A DNA stretch of 64,000 nt from Geothrix fermentans DSM 14018 (GCF_000428885.1 NZ_AUAU01000006.1:62001-126000), one strand, 5' to 3'; shown: positions 49,640 to 59,021, counted from the stretch's first letter. Translations and numbers: made by a program. Notes: generated by a model not told the origin, from the sequence alone.

Positions 49640-49667
49640 TGGACAGGCTGGATCTGAAATTTATATT
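49640..49667 (+). promoter_or_regulatory. Sigma-70-like promoter placed for a near-leaderless transcript
   Basis: TGGACA (49640-49645), 16-nt spacer, TATATT (49662-49667). Transcription would begin about 7 nt after the -10 box, at or next to the ATG at 49674. Either the mRNA is leaderless or translation begins at the in-frame ATG at 49728. Confidence 0.45.
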
Positions 49668-49673
49668 GAGGTC

Positions 49674-50843
49674 ATGAATGGGTCGAAGGGCATCCGTCCC
49701 GCCTGTGGCTGGGCATGGATAGGCTGTATGTCGGCTTTGCTGGGGATACTGCTGAGCCTTCCCGCCTGCCGGAAGCCTCAGGTGGAGGCCTCAGGGGCGA
49801 GGCCCATCCAGGCCGCGGCCGTACAGGATCCCGCCTGGTTCGGAGAGGGGATCGACTGGAGCCCCCGTCTTGGGCTGGATTTCGCGTGGGCCGCAGAAGG
49901 CCTCGACGTGCGGGGGAAGAGCGTGGAACTGGCCCCTTGGACGGTCGTCGCGGGCGGGCCTCCCCGCCATCGTGAATCCGTGGTTCAGATCCTCCAGAGG
50001 CAGGCCGTGGAGGGAGTGGCTCTGGCGCAGGAGATGCAGGTCCCGGCGGGCAACCCTCCCGCCTACCGGTTGGAGGGGCGGATCTTGTCACTCGATCGCC
50101 GTACCCGGGTGGGGGCCAAGGCCGGTCAGGTGGCCTATAACACGCTGCTGGTCCCGGTGGACGCGACCTTGATCCTCCTGGCCATCGCTTCCGGCGGTGG
50201 GGGCATGGAGAAAGGGATGATCATGCCCATGGAGGATGTGCCGGGCTACCGGACGGAGGTCCTCTATCAGGTGAGGCTCCAGGATCTGGCGACCGGGCGG
50301 CCTGTCCTGGCGATCCAGTCCTGGGCCCGATTCGACAGCCTGCATGTTCCCAGGACCCTCCGGGGTGTGATCTTCACCCTGGCGGGGGGCAGCCAGAACC
50401 CCCTGGAGTTCGAAACCTCAGAATCTCTGGTCGAGGAGGGTGGGGATCAGCTCTGGTGGGCGCCGGGCCTCGACCTTACGGGCGCCTGGATCAGATGCCT
50501 GAACTGGAAGGGAGAGGACCTGTGGGGTGAGGCTACAGAGGCCCAGGAGCGGCAGGGCCTTCTGGCCATTCGAATGCCGGACCTGCTGATTGGGGAGCGC
50601 GAGGATGCCCGGCTCCTGCTCTCGCGCGACAGGGGAACCCTCTTCCTTCAGGCGGGATATCCATTGGTGCGTGGGAAGCAGTGTCGGGTGAAGCTTTGGG
50701 ATTCAGAGACTGGCCAGGTGCTAGGCCGCATGGTGATCACGTCGGGTCGGGACGGTCCGGAGTTGGAGAAGGACTGGGCCCGGCGGATCCGGAGGCACCT
50801 GGCAGGACGCATTCCCGGCGCCCAGGCCGCACCGGAGGGGTAA
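49674..50843 (+). CDS. Lipoprotein of unknown function
   Basis: 389 residues with a lipoprotein signal peptide: basic start (MNGSKGIRP), hydrophobic core (SALLGILLSL) and lipobox SLPAC near residue 32. The mature part contains a region YNTLLVPVDATLILLAIASG (about 160-180), hydrophobic enough to touch the membrane, then a mainly beta-strand domain. No family was recognised. The codon use appears less GC-biased than in its neighbours, which may indicate foreign origin (impression only). It is convergent with the TPR kinase gene. Confidence 0.75.
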   Translation: MNGSKGIRPACGWAWIGCMSALLGILLSLPACRKPQVEASGARPIQAAAVQDPAWFGEGIDWSPRLGLDFAWAAEGLDVRGKSVELAPWTVVAGGPPRHRESVVQILQRQAVEGVALAQEMQVPAGNPPAYRLEGRILSLDRRTRVGAKAGQVAYNTLLVPVDATLILLAIASGGGGMEKGMIMPMEDVPGYRTEVLYQVRLQDLATGRPVLAIQSWARFDSLHVPRTLRGVIFTLAGGSQNPLEFETSESLVEEGGDQLWWAPGLDLTGAWIRCLNWKGEDLWGEATEAQERQGLLAIRMPDLLIGEREDARLLLSRDRGTLFLQAGYPLVRGKQCRVKLWDSETGQVLGRMVITSGRDGPELEKDWARRIRRHLAGRIPGAQAAPEG

Positions 50844-50876
50844 TTCCGCCTCCCGATCCTCCGGGCCATGGCGCGC

Positions 50877-53120
50877 TCAATCCTGGTCGGCCTTTTTCGG
50901 GAACAGCCTCTCGAATTCGGGTTCCCCGTGGAGGAGGGCCAGGTCCGGGTCGCGCCAGGCCCAGTCGGAGTCGCGGTAGCCCACCCGCCAGGCCTTCCCG
51001 AGGGCGTCGAGGGCCTCGGCCTTCTGGTTCATCTTGCAGAAGGTGCAGGCGGCGTTGTAGAGGATCAGGGGCTCGTTGGGGCGGAGCGTCATCGCCAGCG
51101 TCGCCTCCCGTTTCGCCTCCTCGGAGCGGCCCATCTCGGCGTAGTAGGAGGCGACCAGGCCGCGGGCCCGGGCATCCTCGGGCACCTCGTGCAGGTGGGT
51201 CTCGAAGGCCTGGATGGCCCGGATCCTCAGGTTGCCCAGGGATTCCTTCTTCGCCAGGGCGCCCAGGGCGTTCATGATCGGCGGGTACACGTTGTAGTCG
51301 GTGCCGCTGGCCTCGATGGCCTCCTCGGCCAGGCCCACGACCTCCTGGTACAGGCCCGAGGCGAACAGGCAGCGCAGCAGCAGGTAGTAGGCCCCCTCGC
51401 AGTCGCGCTTCCGGCTGATCGCCACGCGGACGATCTGGATCGCGTCGGGGTTCTCGCCGCGGGAATAGAGGATCCAGGCCTGGGCCACCATGGCCTCCGG
51501 CAGGTCGGGGCGCAGCGACACCGCCTTCTCGGAAGCCGCCCGCGCCCGCTCGATCCAGGTCTGGTCGCGCTCGTAGAGCCAGTAGCACTGGGCGCAGGCG
51601 TTGGCGATGGCCGCGTGGGCCAGGGCGAATTCGGGATCCTGCCGCGTGGCGTCGTGGAACATGTCCAGGGCGAACTCGAGGTCCTGCCGGGTCAGGCGGC
51701 GGGCATAGCTCCGGCCGCGCAGGTAGTGGTCGTAGGCCTGCAGGTTCTCCGTGGGCCTGGCCGCGAGGGCCTCCTTCTCCTGGGGCGTCAGCTTGATGCG
51801 CAGCGCCTCGGCGATCTTCCGCGCGATCTCGTCCTGGACCTCGAAGACATCCTTCATCTCGCGGTCATAGCGCTCCGACCAGACGGGATGGTCCGTGCGC
51901 GTGTCCACCAGCTGGGCATTGATCCGCAGGCGCTCCCCGGCCCGCCGGATGCTGCCCTCGAGCACGTAGGCGGCGCCGATCTGCTGGCCGATCTGGGCCG
52001 TGGTGGCGGCCTTGTCGCGGTAGGCGATCACCGTGGACCGCGAGAAGGTCTCCAGCCCCTGGATCTTGGAGAGCTCGGTGATGATGTCCTCGGTGATCCC
52101 GTCGCGGAAGTACTCGTCCTCCTTGGCGCCGCTCAGGTTCTGGAAGTAGAGGACGGCCACGGAGTGCTTGGCGCGGGCCGGCGCGCTGCCCTTGGAGTCG
52201 GCCAGCTCGGCCAGGCGCCGCTGGCCGGAATCCAGGTCGCGCTTCAGGCGGAGCAGGTCCGTCTTCAGGTCGGTGGCGGTCTGGTAGCGGAGGTTGCGGT
52301 CCTTCTCCAGCGCTTTGCCGATGATCTGCCCCAGGGCGGCGGGAACCTCGGGGTTCAGTTCGGACAGGGGCGGCGGGTCGCGGTTGAGGATGGCGTCGAA
52401 GACGATGGCCTGGGTGTCCCCCTGGAAGGGCAGCTCGCCGGTGACCATCTGGTAGAGGACGGCGCCCAGCGAGAAGAGGTCCGTGCGGGCGTCGGTCAGC
52501 TGCCCCCGGGCCTGTTCCGGGGACATGTAGTGCACGGTCCCCAGCACCATCCCGGCGACGGTGAGATCCCCCCGGTCCAGCTCGGTCTCGACCCGGGAAT
52601 CCTGGGTGGCGCCGCCCATGCGGTGCGCCAGGGAGGGCATCTTCGCCAATCCGAAATCGAGGATCTTGATCCGCCCGCTGGCGTTGAGGATGAGGTTGAC
52701 GGGCTTCAGGTCGCGGTGGACGATGCCCTTCGCGTGGGCCGATTCCAGCGCGTCGGCGATCTGGATGCCCAGGTCGAGGGTCGCGTCGAGGCCCAGAGCC
52801 CGGCGGCCGATCCGCTCGGCGAGGGTCTGGCCCTCGATGAGCTCCATGATGATGAAGTGCTGCCCGTCCTGCTGCTCGATGGAGTGCACGGTGCAGATCC
52901 CGGGATGGTTCAGGGTGGAGGCGGCCCGCGCCTCCCGCTGGAACCGCTCCAGGATGGAGGGATCCCGCTGCATCTCCTCGGAGAGGACCTTCATGGCCAC
53001 GTGGCGCCCGAGGAGGGTGTCCTCGGCCTCGTAGACGATCCCCATCCCGCCGGAGCCGAGCTGCCGCGTGACCCGGTAGTGGGAGACGGATTTTCCGACC
53101 AGTTCGTCTGCCGCCATCAT
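50877..53120 (-). CDS. Cytosolic Ser/Thr protein kinase with FlgO/TolB-like and TPR regions
   Basis: 747 residues. An intact Hanks kinase domain (about 10-285): GSGGMGIVYEAED, VAMKVLSEE, VHRDLKPVNLIL, DFGLAKM and SPEQARGQL. A region of the FlgO/TolB N-terminal type follows (about 320-450: SVAVLYFQNLSG, AAYVLEGSIRRAGERLRINA, RYDREMKDVFEVQDE), then TPR-like helices to the end. No transmembrane helix is visible between kinase and TPR. This kinase plus TolB-like plus TPR build is very common in Acidobacteriota. Start is one of two adjacent ATGs (53118-53120 or 53115-53117). Confidence 0.92.
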   Translation of the reverse strand: MMAADELVGKSVSHYRVTRQLGSGGMGIVYEAEDTLLGRHVAMKVLSEEMQRDPSILERFQREARAASTLNHPGICTVHSIEQQDGQHFIIMELIEGQTLAERIGRRALGLDATLDLGIQIADALESAHAKGIVHRDLKPVNLILNASGRIKILDFGLAKMPSLAHRMGGATQDSRVETELDRGDLTVAGMVLGTVHYMSPEQARGQLTDARTDLFSLGAVLYQMVTGELPFQGDTQAIVFDAILNRDPPPLSELNPEVPAALGQIIGKALEKDRNLRYQTATDLKTDLLRLKRDLDSGQRRLAELADSKGSAPARAKHSVAVLYFQNLSGAKEDEYFRDGITEDIITELSKIQGLETFSRSTVIAYRDKAATTAQIGQQIGAAYVLEGSIRRAGERLRINAQLVDTRTDHPVWSERYDREMKDVFEVQDEIARKIAEALRIKLTPQEKEALAARPTENLQAYDHYLRGRSYARRLTRQDLEFALDMFHDATRQDPEFALAHAAIANACAQCYWLYERDQTWIERARAASEKAVSLRPDLPEAMVAQAWILYSRGENPDAIQIVRVAISRKRDCEGAYYLLLRCLFASGLYQEVVGLAEEAIEASGTDYNVYPPIMNALGALAKKESLGNLRIRAIQAFETHLHEVPEDARARGLVASYYAEMGRSEEAKREATLAMTLRPNEPLILYNAACTFCKMNQKAEALDALGKAWRVGYRDSDWAWRDPDLALLHGEPEFERLFPKKADQD

Positions 53121-53385
53121 GGAGACCTCGGCTCTTCACGCGGTTGCCTGTCTCTACATATGCTCCGTCCTTCCCCTGTCAAGGGCCGGACTGCGGCTTG
53201 GCGGGCCTTTTCAGAAATCGTCAGCGGATTTTGATCCGGCCTTGTTTTTCTTGGTCACGGCCGGTTTCTTCCCCCCGGCGCCGCCGGAGTTGTGACCGAT
53301 GGCGCAGTGGAGGCCCGGAACCCGGAGTAGCCTGGGGCAGATCTCCACACACCAACACCACGATCTGACCTCCGGGAGGATGTCC

Positions 53386-55023
53386 ATGGGCCACAGTCCC
53401 TTCGCCACGGGTCTAGACAAGAACCAGGCCAACCACGTCCAGCTGTCGCCGCTCACCTTCATGGAGCGCGCCGCCATGGTCTTCCCGCGCAAGCTGGCCA
53501 TCGTCCACGGGGACCGCGCCATCACCTGGTCCGAGACCTACGCCCGCTGCCGCCGCCTGGCCTCGGCCCTGAGGCGCCGCGGTGTGGGCCCCGGCGACAC
53601 CGTGGCGGCCATGCTGCCCAACGTGCCCGCCATGTTCGAGGCCCACTTCGGGGTGCCCATGGCCGGGGCCGTGCTCAACACCCTCAACACCCGCCTGGAC
53701 GCCGAGACCATCGCCTTCATGCTCAAGCACGGCGAGGCCAAGGTGCTCCTGACGGACCGGGACTTCGCCCCGACCATCCGCAGGGCGCTGGAGCTGCTGG
53801 AGGGCCGGGAGATCCTGGTGGTGGACGTGGACGATCCGGCGGCCAAGGGCGACCTGCTGGGCTCCATCGAGTACGAGCGGTTCCTCCGCGAGGGCGATCC
53901 CGACTTCGCCTGGAAGCTGCCGGACGATGAGTGGGACGCCATCTCCCTCAACTACACCTCGGGCACCACGGGGAATCCCAAGGGCGTGGTCTACCACCAC
54001 CGGGGCGCCTACCTCAACGCCGTGGCCAACGTCCTCAGCTGGAACATGCCGCCCCACTCGGTCTACCTGTGGACCCTGCCCATGTTCCACTGCAACGGGT
54101 GGTGCTTCCCCTGGACCGTGGCCGCCCTCTCCGGCGTCAACGTCTGCCTGCGGCAGGTGGATCCCAAGGCCATCTTCGACCTGATCCGGCGCCACGGCGT
54201 GACCCACTTCTGCGGCGCCCCCGTGGTCCTCGGCATGCTCATCAACTCCGCCCACATCATCCCCGAGGGGCTGGGCCACCCGGTGTCCGCCGCCGTGGCC
54301 GGGGCCGCGCCGCCGGCCGCCATCATCGAGGGCATGGAGAAGCTGGGCGTGAGCATCACCCACGTCTACGGCCTCACGGAGACCTATGGGCCCGCCGGGG
54401 TCTGCGTGAAGCGCGAGGAGTGGGAGGACCTGCCCCTGGGGGAGCGCGCCCGGTTGAACGGACGCCAGGGCATCCCCTACCTCCTGCAGGAGGCCATGAC
54501 GGTGATGGACCCGGCCACCATGGAGCCCGTGCCCGCCGACGGCCAGACCATGGGCGAGATCATGTTCCGCGGCAACATCGTCATGAAGGGCTACCTCAAG
54601 AACCCCGCGGCCACGGAGGAGGCCTTCGCCGGCGGCTGGTTCCACACCGGGGACCTGGCGGTGCTGGAGCCCGACGGCTACGTGAAGATCAAGGACCGCA
54701 GCAAGGACATCATCATCTCCGGCGGCGAGAACATCTCCTCGCTGGAGGTGGAGGACGTGCTCTACCGCCACCCGGACGTGCTGGTGGCCGCCATCGTGGC
54801 CAAGCCCGATCCCAAGTGGGGCGAGGTGCCCTGCGCCTTCGTGGAGCTGAAGGACGGCGCCTCCACCCGGGAGGAGGACATCATCGCCCACTGCCGGGCG
54901 CACCTGGCCCGCTTCAAGGTGCCACCCGTGGTGGTGTTCGGCCCCATCCCCAAGACCTCCACGGGCAAGATCCAGAAGTACGTCCTGCGCCAGCGCATGA
55001 AGTCCACGGATGCGCTGAAGTGA
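53386..55023 (+). CDS. Acyl-CoA synthetase (AMP-dependent; DmdB/medium-chain type)
   Basis: 545 residues of the ANL superfamily, activating a carboxylic acid to its CoA thioester through an acyl-AMP. The P-loop-like motif is NYTSGTTGNPKGV; the adenylate-binding motif is HVYGLTETYGP; the hinge region has GWFHTGDLAVLEPDGYVKIK, and the catalytic Lys is in KTSTGKIQK. The PMFHCNGWCFPWTVAALSG segment resembles 3-methylmercaptopropionyl-CoA ligase and medium-chain acyl-CoA ligases. The substrate is not settled by sequence. The ATG at 53386 is favoured over 53380 because it sits 6 nt after GGGAGG. The 265-nt region upstream has no gene. Confidence 0.92.
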   Translation: MGHSPFATGLDKNQANHVQLSPLTFMERAAMVFPRKLAIVHGDRAITWSETYARCRRLASALRRRGVGPGDTVAAMLPNVPAMFEAHFGVPMAGAVLNTLNTRLDAETIAFMLKHGEAKVLLTDRDFAPTIRRALELLEGREILVVDVDDPAAKGDLLGSIEYERFLREGDPDFAWKLPDDEWDAISLNYTSGTTGNPKGVVYHHRGAYLNAVANVLSWNMPPHSVYLWTLPMFHCNGWCFPWTVAALSGVNVCLRQVDPKAIFDLIRRHGVTHFCGAPVVLGMLINSAHIIPEGLGHPVSAAVAGAAPPAAIIEGMEKLGVSITHVYGLTETYGPAGVCVKREEWEDLPLGERARLNGRQGIPYLLQEAMTVMDPATMEPVPADGQTMGEIMFRGNIVMKGYLKNPAATEEAFAGGWFHTGDLAVLEPDGYVKIKDRSKDIIISGGENISSLEVEDVLYRHPDVLVAAIVAKPDPKWGEVPCAFVELKDGASTREEDIIAHCRAHLARFKVPPVVVFGPIPKTSTGKIQKYVLRQRMKSTDALK

Positions 55024-55032
55024 CGGCCTGAG

Positions 55033-56214
55033 TCAGGATCCGGTCCGGGGCGCCACCGGCGTCCGGAACCTCGCCAGCAGCAGCCCCGCGCCCAGGGAGA
55101 TGCCGAAGGTGGCGATCCACACTGCCCGGGGGCCGGCCTTGGCGTAGGCCAGCACGCCCAGCCAGGGGCCCAGGGCCAGGCCCAGGGCGAAGCACAGGGA
55201 GAGCAGGCCCATGTACTCGCCGCGCCGGTCCGGCGGCGCCAGGGTGGCCACGGCGTCGCTCATGGCCGGGAAGAGAGTCATCTCGCCGAAGGTCCAGATC
55301 ACGGTGGTGAGAATCAGGAGGCCGGGTCCCGTGGCCCAGGCCGTGAAGCCGAACCCGAAGGCCAGGAACAGCGAGCCCAGGAGGAGCTGGCGGCCGTGGG
55401 GCCAGTGGGCCAGGGCCAGGTTGAGGGCCACCTCCAGGGCCACGATGAGCAGGGTGTTCACCGTGAACAGCAGGCCGTAGAAGCGGCTGCCCAGGCCCAG
55501 GTCGCGCACCACCCACAGCGGCAGCGTGCCCTCGATCTGGAAGAACACCATCAGCATGGGGACGAAGGGCAGCAGCAGGAAGGCGAGTCGCCGGTCCCGC
55601 CAGGGACTCGCGCCCGGCGCAAGGCCCTGGGGCACGGCGGGCCGGGGGGGAGCCTTCAACAGCAGCCCCAGCATGACGGCGCCGGCCAGGGTGCTGAGGC
55701 CGTCCGTCCAGAACACCCAGGTGTAGCTGTGGTGGGCGATGACGCCGCCCAGGGCCGGGCCCACCGCCATGCCCAGGTTGACCGACAGGCGATGCAGGGC
55801 GTAGACCGCCTTGCGCTGCTCCGGCGCGGCGAGGTCCGCCAGCAGGGCCATGGCGCTGGGCCAGAAGGCCTGGGTGAAGGCCGCCCACAGGAAGATGAGA
55901 ACGAAGAGCAGGGGGCGGGGACCGGCGAAGGGCAGCACCAGCATCAGCGCGCCGGAGACCCAGAGGCTGGCCTTCAGCACCTGGACATGGCCCAACCGGT
56001 CCGCCAGGCGGCCCGCGAAGGGGCCCGCCGCAAGCGCCCCGGTTCCATAGACCATCATGCCGAAGGCCGCCTGCTCCGGCGTCCAGCGGCGCCCCTCCGT
56101 GAGGTAGAGCACCAGGAAGGGCAGGGCCATGGTGCCCAGCCGGTTGATCAGCGTGCTGGCGCAGACCAGCCACACCTCGCGGGGGAGGCCTCGGAGGCCG
56201 CGCCAGGGGTTCAT
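55033..56214 (-). CDS. MFS transporter
   Basis: 393 residues with about twelve transmembrane helices. The MFS loop motif between helices 2 and 3 appears as GPFAGRLADRLGHVQVL; the second half repeats the fold. It resembles drug/sugar MFS efflux proteins; the substrate is unknown. The ATG at 56214 lies at the edge of a 9-nt-unit inverted repeat, whose first bases (AAAAAGATCTCCACG, plus strand) form its 5' leader; the ribosome site is weak. Confidence 0.9.
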   Translation of the reverse strand: MNPWRGLRGLPREVWLVCASTLINRLGTMALPFLVLYLTEGRRWTPEQAAFGMMVYGTGALAAGPFAGRLADRLGHVQVLKASLWVSGALMLVLPFAGPRPLLFVLIFLWAAFTQAFWPSAMALLADLAAPEQRKAVYALHRLSVNLGMAVGPALGGVIAHHSYTWVFWTDGLSTLAGAVMLGLLLKAPPRPAVPQGLAPGASPWRDRRLAFLLLPFVPMLMVFFQIEGTLPLWVVRDLGLGSRFYGLLFTVNTLLIVALEVALNLALAHWPHGRQLLLGSLFLAFGFGFTAWATGPGLLILTTVIWTFGEMTLFPAMSDAVATLAPPDRRGEYMGLLSLCFALGLALGPWLGVLAYAKAGPRAVWIATFGISLGAGLLLARFRTPVAPRTGS

Positions 56215-56221
56215 GAAAAAA

Positions 56222-56341
56222 AGATCTCCACGAAGGGCACCAAGAAAAGAATCAAGATCACGAAGGATGCTGGGATCGAGGGAGCGTTGAAGCCGGCCTT
56301 TCTTCGTGGCCATGCTTCCTTTACTTCGTGCCCTTCGTGGA
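56222..56341. repeat. Inverted repeat with 9-nt units (CACGAAGGN type)
   Basis: Left arm GATCTCCACGAAGGGCACCA and on to 56267; right arm 56298-56341 (ending TTCGTGCCCTTCGTGGACC). It sits between the co-directional sulfurtransferase and MFS genes, and its right arm overlaps the 3' end of the sulfurtransferase coding frame (stop at 56321). Confidence 0.8.
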
Positions 56342-57163
56342 CCCGCTTTTCGCGCGGTCGGACCGGCACCACTCGCTCCAGCTCCCCACGTAGAGGGCCG
56401 CGCCGGGCAGGCCCGCCACCTCCAGGGCCAGCAGGTTGTGGCAGGCGGTGACGCCGCTGCCGCAGTGGACCGCCAGGCGCTCCGGGGGCGTGCCGTCCAG
56501 CAGGGCCTCGTACTGGGCGCGCAGGGCCTCCGGCGTCTTGAAGCGGCCGTCGGGGCCCAGGTTGTCGGCCCAGTAGAGGTTGATGGAGCCGGGGATGTGG
56601 CCGGGGATCGGGTCCAGGGTCTCGTTCTCGCCGCGCCAGCGCTCGGACGAGCGGGCATCCATCAGCTTCCGCGCGGGATCGCGGCGGAGGGTGTCCACGG
56701 CCTCCGCGTCCACCATGGGCAGGCGCCAGCGGTCCGCGGGATGGGGCGGAAGCATAGGAACGGCGGGAATCTCGACAGTCAATGTCAAGCCAGCCTCCAG
56801 GGCCGCGGCCAGGCCCCCGTCCAGGACGGCCACCCGCTCGTGGCCCAGGGCCCGCAGCATCCACCAGAGCCGGGCGGCGGCATTGCCCCCGCCCTGCGCG
56901 TCGTAGGCCACCACCTCGGTGTCCGGTCCGATGCCCCAGGCGCCCACCTGGGCGGCGAAGCGGTCCAGGGGCGGCAGGGGGTGGCGCCCGCCCCGGGCCG
57001 GATCATGGCCCGGGTCCGAGGCCGTGCTGAGCTGCCGGTTCAGGTCCGCGTGGAGGGCTCCGGGCAGGTGGCCCGCGGCATACTCCTCCGGGGACTGGCG
57101 GACGTCCAGCAGGTGGACGGAAGCGAGGCGGTCACGGAGGTCGGTGGCAGAGATCAGGGGCAT
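56321..57163 (-). CDS. Thiosulfate/3-mercaptopyruvate sulfurtransferase (tandem rhodanese)
   Basis: 280 residues with two rhodanese domains. The inactive N-terminal one has LLDVRQSPEEYAAGHLPGA; the active C-terminal one carries the catalytic Cys in AVHCGSGVTACHNLL. CGSGVTA matches 3-mercaptopyruvate sulfurtransferases (SseA-like) rather than thiosulfate rhodaneses (CRxGxR). The last residues, GSTKGTK, are encoded by the arm of the adjacent inverted repeat, so the repeat has supplied the C-terminal tail and stop codon. Divergent from the TlpA-like gene. Confidence 0.92.
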   Translation of the reverse strand: MPLISATDLRDRLASVHLLDVRQSPEEYAAGHLPGALHADLNRQLSTASDPGHDPARGGRHPLPPLDRFAAQVGAWGIGPDTEVVAYDAQGGGNAAARLWWMLRALGHERVAVLDGGLAAALEAGLTLTVEIPAVPMLPPHPADRWRLPMVDAEAVDTLRRDPARKLMDARSSERWRGENETLDPIPGHIPGSINLYWADNLGPDGRFKTPEALRAQYEALLDGTPPERLAVHCGSGVTACHNLLALEVAGLPGAALYVGSWSEWCRSDRAKSGSTKGTK

Positions 57164-57226
57164 CGGACCAGTATGAAGGGTCCGGCGGCGGCGGTACCCT
57201 GCTGAATGCGGAAGCCAGGAGCCCCC

Positions 57227-57772
57227 ATGACCGATCCCCATGTTCCCGAATCGCGCTGGCGGACCGTCGCCGCGGCGGCCCTCGTGGGCGGCGGCCTGCT
57301 GCTGGCGGGCTTCGTGGCCCTGCGCGGCCTGCGGGGCGGCGGACCGGCCGCCGGCACCGACGTGAGCCAGGTGGCCTTCCGCGACGCGGCGGGGAACCGG
57401 CGCACCCTGGCGGACTTCAAGGGCAAGGTGGTGCTGGTGGACGTATGGGCCACCTGGTGCCCGCCCTGCCGCAAGTCGCTGCCGGAGGTGGCGGAGCTCC
57501 AGAAGGCCGGCGGCGAGAGCTATGTGGTGCTGCCCATCTCCGTGGACCAGAAGGGCTGGGGCGCCGTCACCCCGTTCCTGTCCCAGAACCCCCACCTGGG
57601 CCTCACCGCCTATGTTCCGGACGGGGCCAGCGGCCTGGATCCCTTCGGCGAGATCCGCGGGATTCCCACCACCTTCATCATCGACCGCGAGGGCCGGGTG
57701 GCGAAGACCTGGGCGGGCTACGGGGAGGGCATGGCCAAGAGGGCCCTGGAGGAGGCTCTGAAGGGCCGCTGA
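57227..57772 (+). CDS. TlpA/ResA-like thioredoxin family protein
   Basis: 181 residues: N-terminal membrane anchor (AAAALVGGGLLLAGFVALRG) and a periplasmic thioredoxin fold with the active-site WATWCPPCRKSLPEV (about 80) and the cis-Pro loop IRGIPTTFIIDREG. Such proteins reduce disulfides in the periplasm, often for cytochrome c maturation. The ATG at 57227 has an AGGAG site; an upstream ATG at 57206 is less likely. The next gene starts 1 nt after its stop. Confidence 0.92.
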   Translation: MTDPHVPESRWRTVAAAALVGGGLLLAGFVALRGLRGGGPAAGTDVSQVAFRDAAGNRRTLADFKGKVVLVDVWATWCPPCRKSLPEVAELQKAGGESYVVLPISVDQKGWGAVTPFLSQNPHLGLTAYVPDGASGLDPFGEIRGIPTTFIIDREGRVAKTWAGYGEGMAKRALEEALKGR

Positions 57773-57773
57773 G

Positions 57774-59021
57774 GTGGCCGCCCGCCGGGCGCCCGTGGAA
57801 GGCCTGGCCGTCTGGGCCCGGCCCCTGGGGCTGCTGGCCCTGATCCTCTTCGGGCCCTTGGCGCTCCTGTCCACGCCCCTGCACTTCCTGGGCCTGACCT
57901 GGCTCATGCTCCTGCTCCTGAGCCTCTGGACCTTCCTCGTCGCTGCCTTCATCGGCGCCATGGCCCGGGCGGGCACGCCGGCGACGGTCTGGCTGGAGCG
58001 CCGCCTGCGGGCCTGGGTGGCGCGGTTCGCGCCGGATCCCGAGGCCCTCTGGCTCCACTGGGCCCGGCAGGCGCACCGGCCGGAGATGGCCCGGCTCTGC
58101 CTGGAGCGGGCCGCGGGCCTGGGCGGGGCCGAGGCCCTGTTCCAGGAGGGGCTGGTCTACCTGGAAGGAGGCTTCGGCCCCGGAGGCCAGCTGGCGGCGG
58201 TGGACCGGCTGCGGCGGGCGGCGGAGCGGGGGCATCCCGAGGCGGCCTTCCGGCTGGCGGAGGCCCTCCGGACGGGCCATGGGGTCCTGCGGGACCCGGC
58301 CCAGGCCGAGGGCTGGTACCAGCGGGCGGCGGCTTCGGGCTGGGGCCCCGCCGCCGCCTGGCTGGCCCATGCCCATGCGGAGGGGGACGGTGTGGCGAGG
58401 GACGCCGAACAGGCCCGGCGCTGGGCCGAGGCCGCGGTGCGCCTGCGGCCCCACGCCTCCGCGAGCCGCAGCCTCCTGCGCCACGACGCGGGCGGGGAGG
58501 ATCCGCTGGTGCGTGTCGGTGCCGAGGCCGCGGCCCGGGTGGAGGCCGCGGCGGGGCGGGTGGTCGCGCACCGGGCCGGCCGCTGGGCTCTGGGCCTGGG
58601 GGCCGTCGTCCTGGCCTGCCTGGCCCTGGGCACCGCGGGGACCTTCTTCTGGGTCGGCTCCTCGAGCCTTCACCACCTGCCCCTGCTCATGCTCGCGCCG
58701 CCGGCGCTCCTGCTGGCCTGGCAGGCCTGGCGCCTGCGCAGGGACCGGCCGAAGCAGGGCCGGGACCGGCTCCGCGAGGCGGCCGAGGGCGGCGATCCCG
58801 AGGCCTGCTACCGCCTGGGGCTGGCCTACCGCCAGGGAAGCGCCCGCCTGCCCAAGGATGACCTCAGCGCCGCCCTCTGGTTCCGCCGGGCCGCGGAGGC
58901 GGGCCACCGCGAGGCCATGCGGGCCCTGGCCGACGCCTACCTGGGGGGGCACGGCGTTCTGCGGGACCCGCGGGAGGCCGCCCGGTGGGCCGAGGCCTCG
59001 CGTCAGGCCTTCTCAGGCTGA
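57774..59021 (+). CDS. Sel1-repeat membrane protein
   Basis: 415 residues from a GTG one base after the TlpA-like stop. Two helices near the N-terminus (PLALLSTPLHFLGLTWLMLL and onward), a block of Sel1/TPR-like repeats (about 100-215; GHPEAAFRLAEALRTGHGVL is one), two more helices (about 265-320) and a second repeat block to the end (AMRALADAYLGGHGVLRDPR). Sel1 repeats bind proteins. It is probably co-transcribed with the TlpA-like gene. Its last 9 nt overlap the convergent HAD gene. Confidence 0.86.
   Translation: MAARRAPVEGLAVWARPLGLLALILFGPLALLSTPLHFLGLTWLMLLLLSLWTFLVAAFIGAMARAGTPATVWLERRLRAWVARFAPDPEALWLHWARQAHRPEMARLCLERAAGLGGAEALFQEGLVYLEGGFGPGGQLAAVDRLRRAAERGHPEAAFRLAEALRTGHGVLRDPAQAEGWYQRAAASGWGPAAAWLAHAHAEGDGVARDAEQARRWAEAAVRLRPHASASRSLLRHDAGGEDPLVRVGAEAAARVEAAAGRVVAHRAGRWALGLGAVVLACLALGTAGTFFWVGSSSLHHLPLLMLAPPALLLAWQAWRLRRDRPKQGRDRLREAAEGGDPEACYRLGLAYRQGSARLPKDDLSAALWFRRAAEAGHREAMRALADAYLGGHGVLRDPREAARWAEASRQAFSG

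Noticed and set aside
53211-53300. Minus-strand Lys-rich segment (GKKPAVTKKNKAGSKSADDF, then stop) in the gap before the acyl-CoA ligase gene
   Set aside because: It looks like the tail of a small basic protein, but no convincing start or ribosome site was found, and the longer frame runs antisense through the acyl-CoA ligase start. Left as unsupported.
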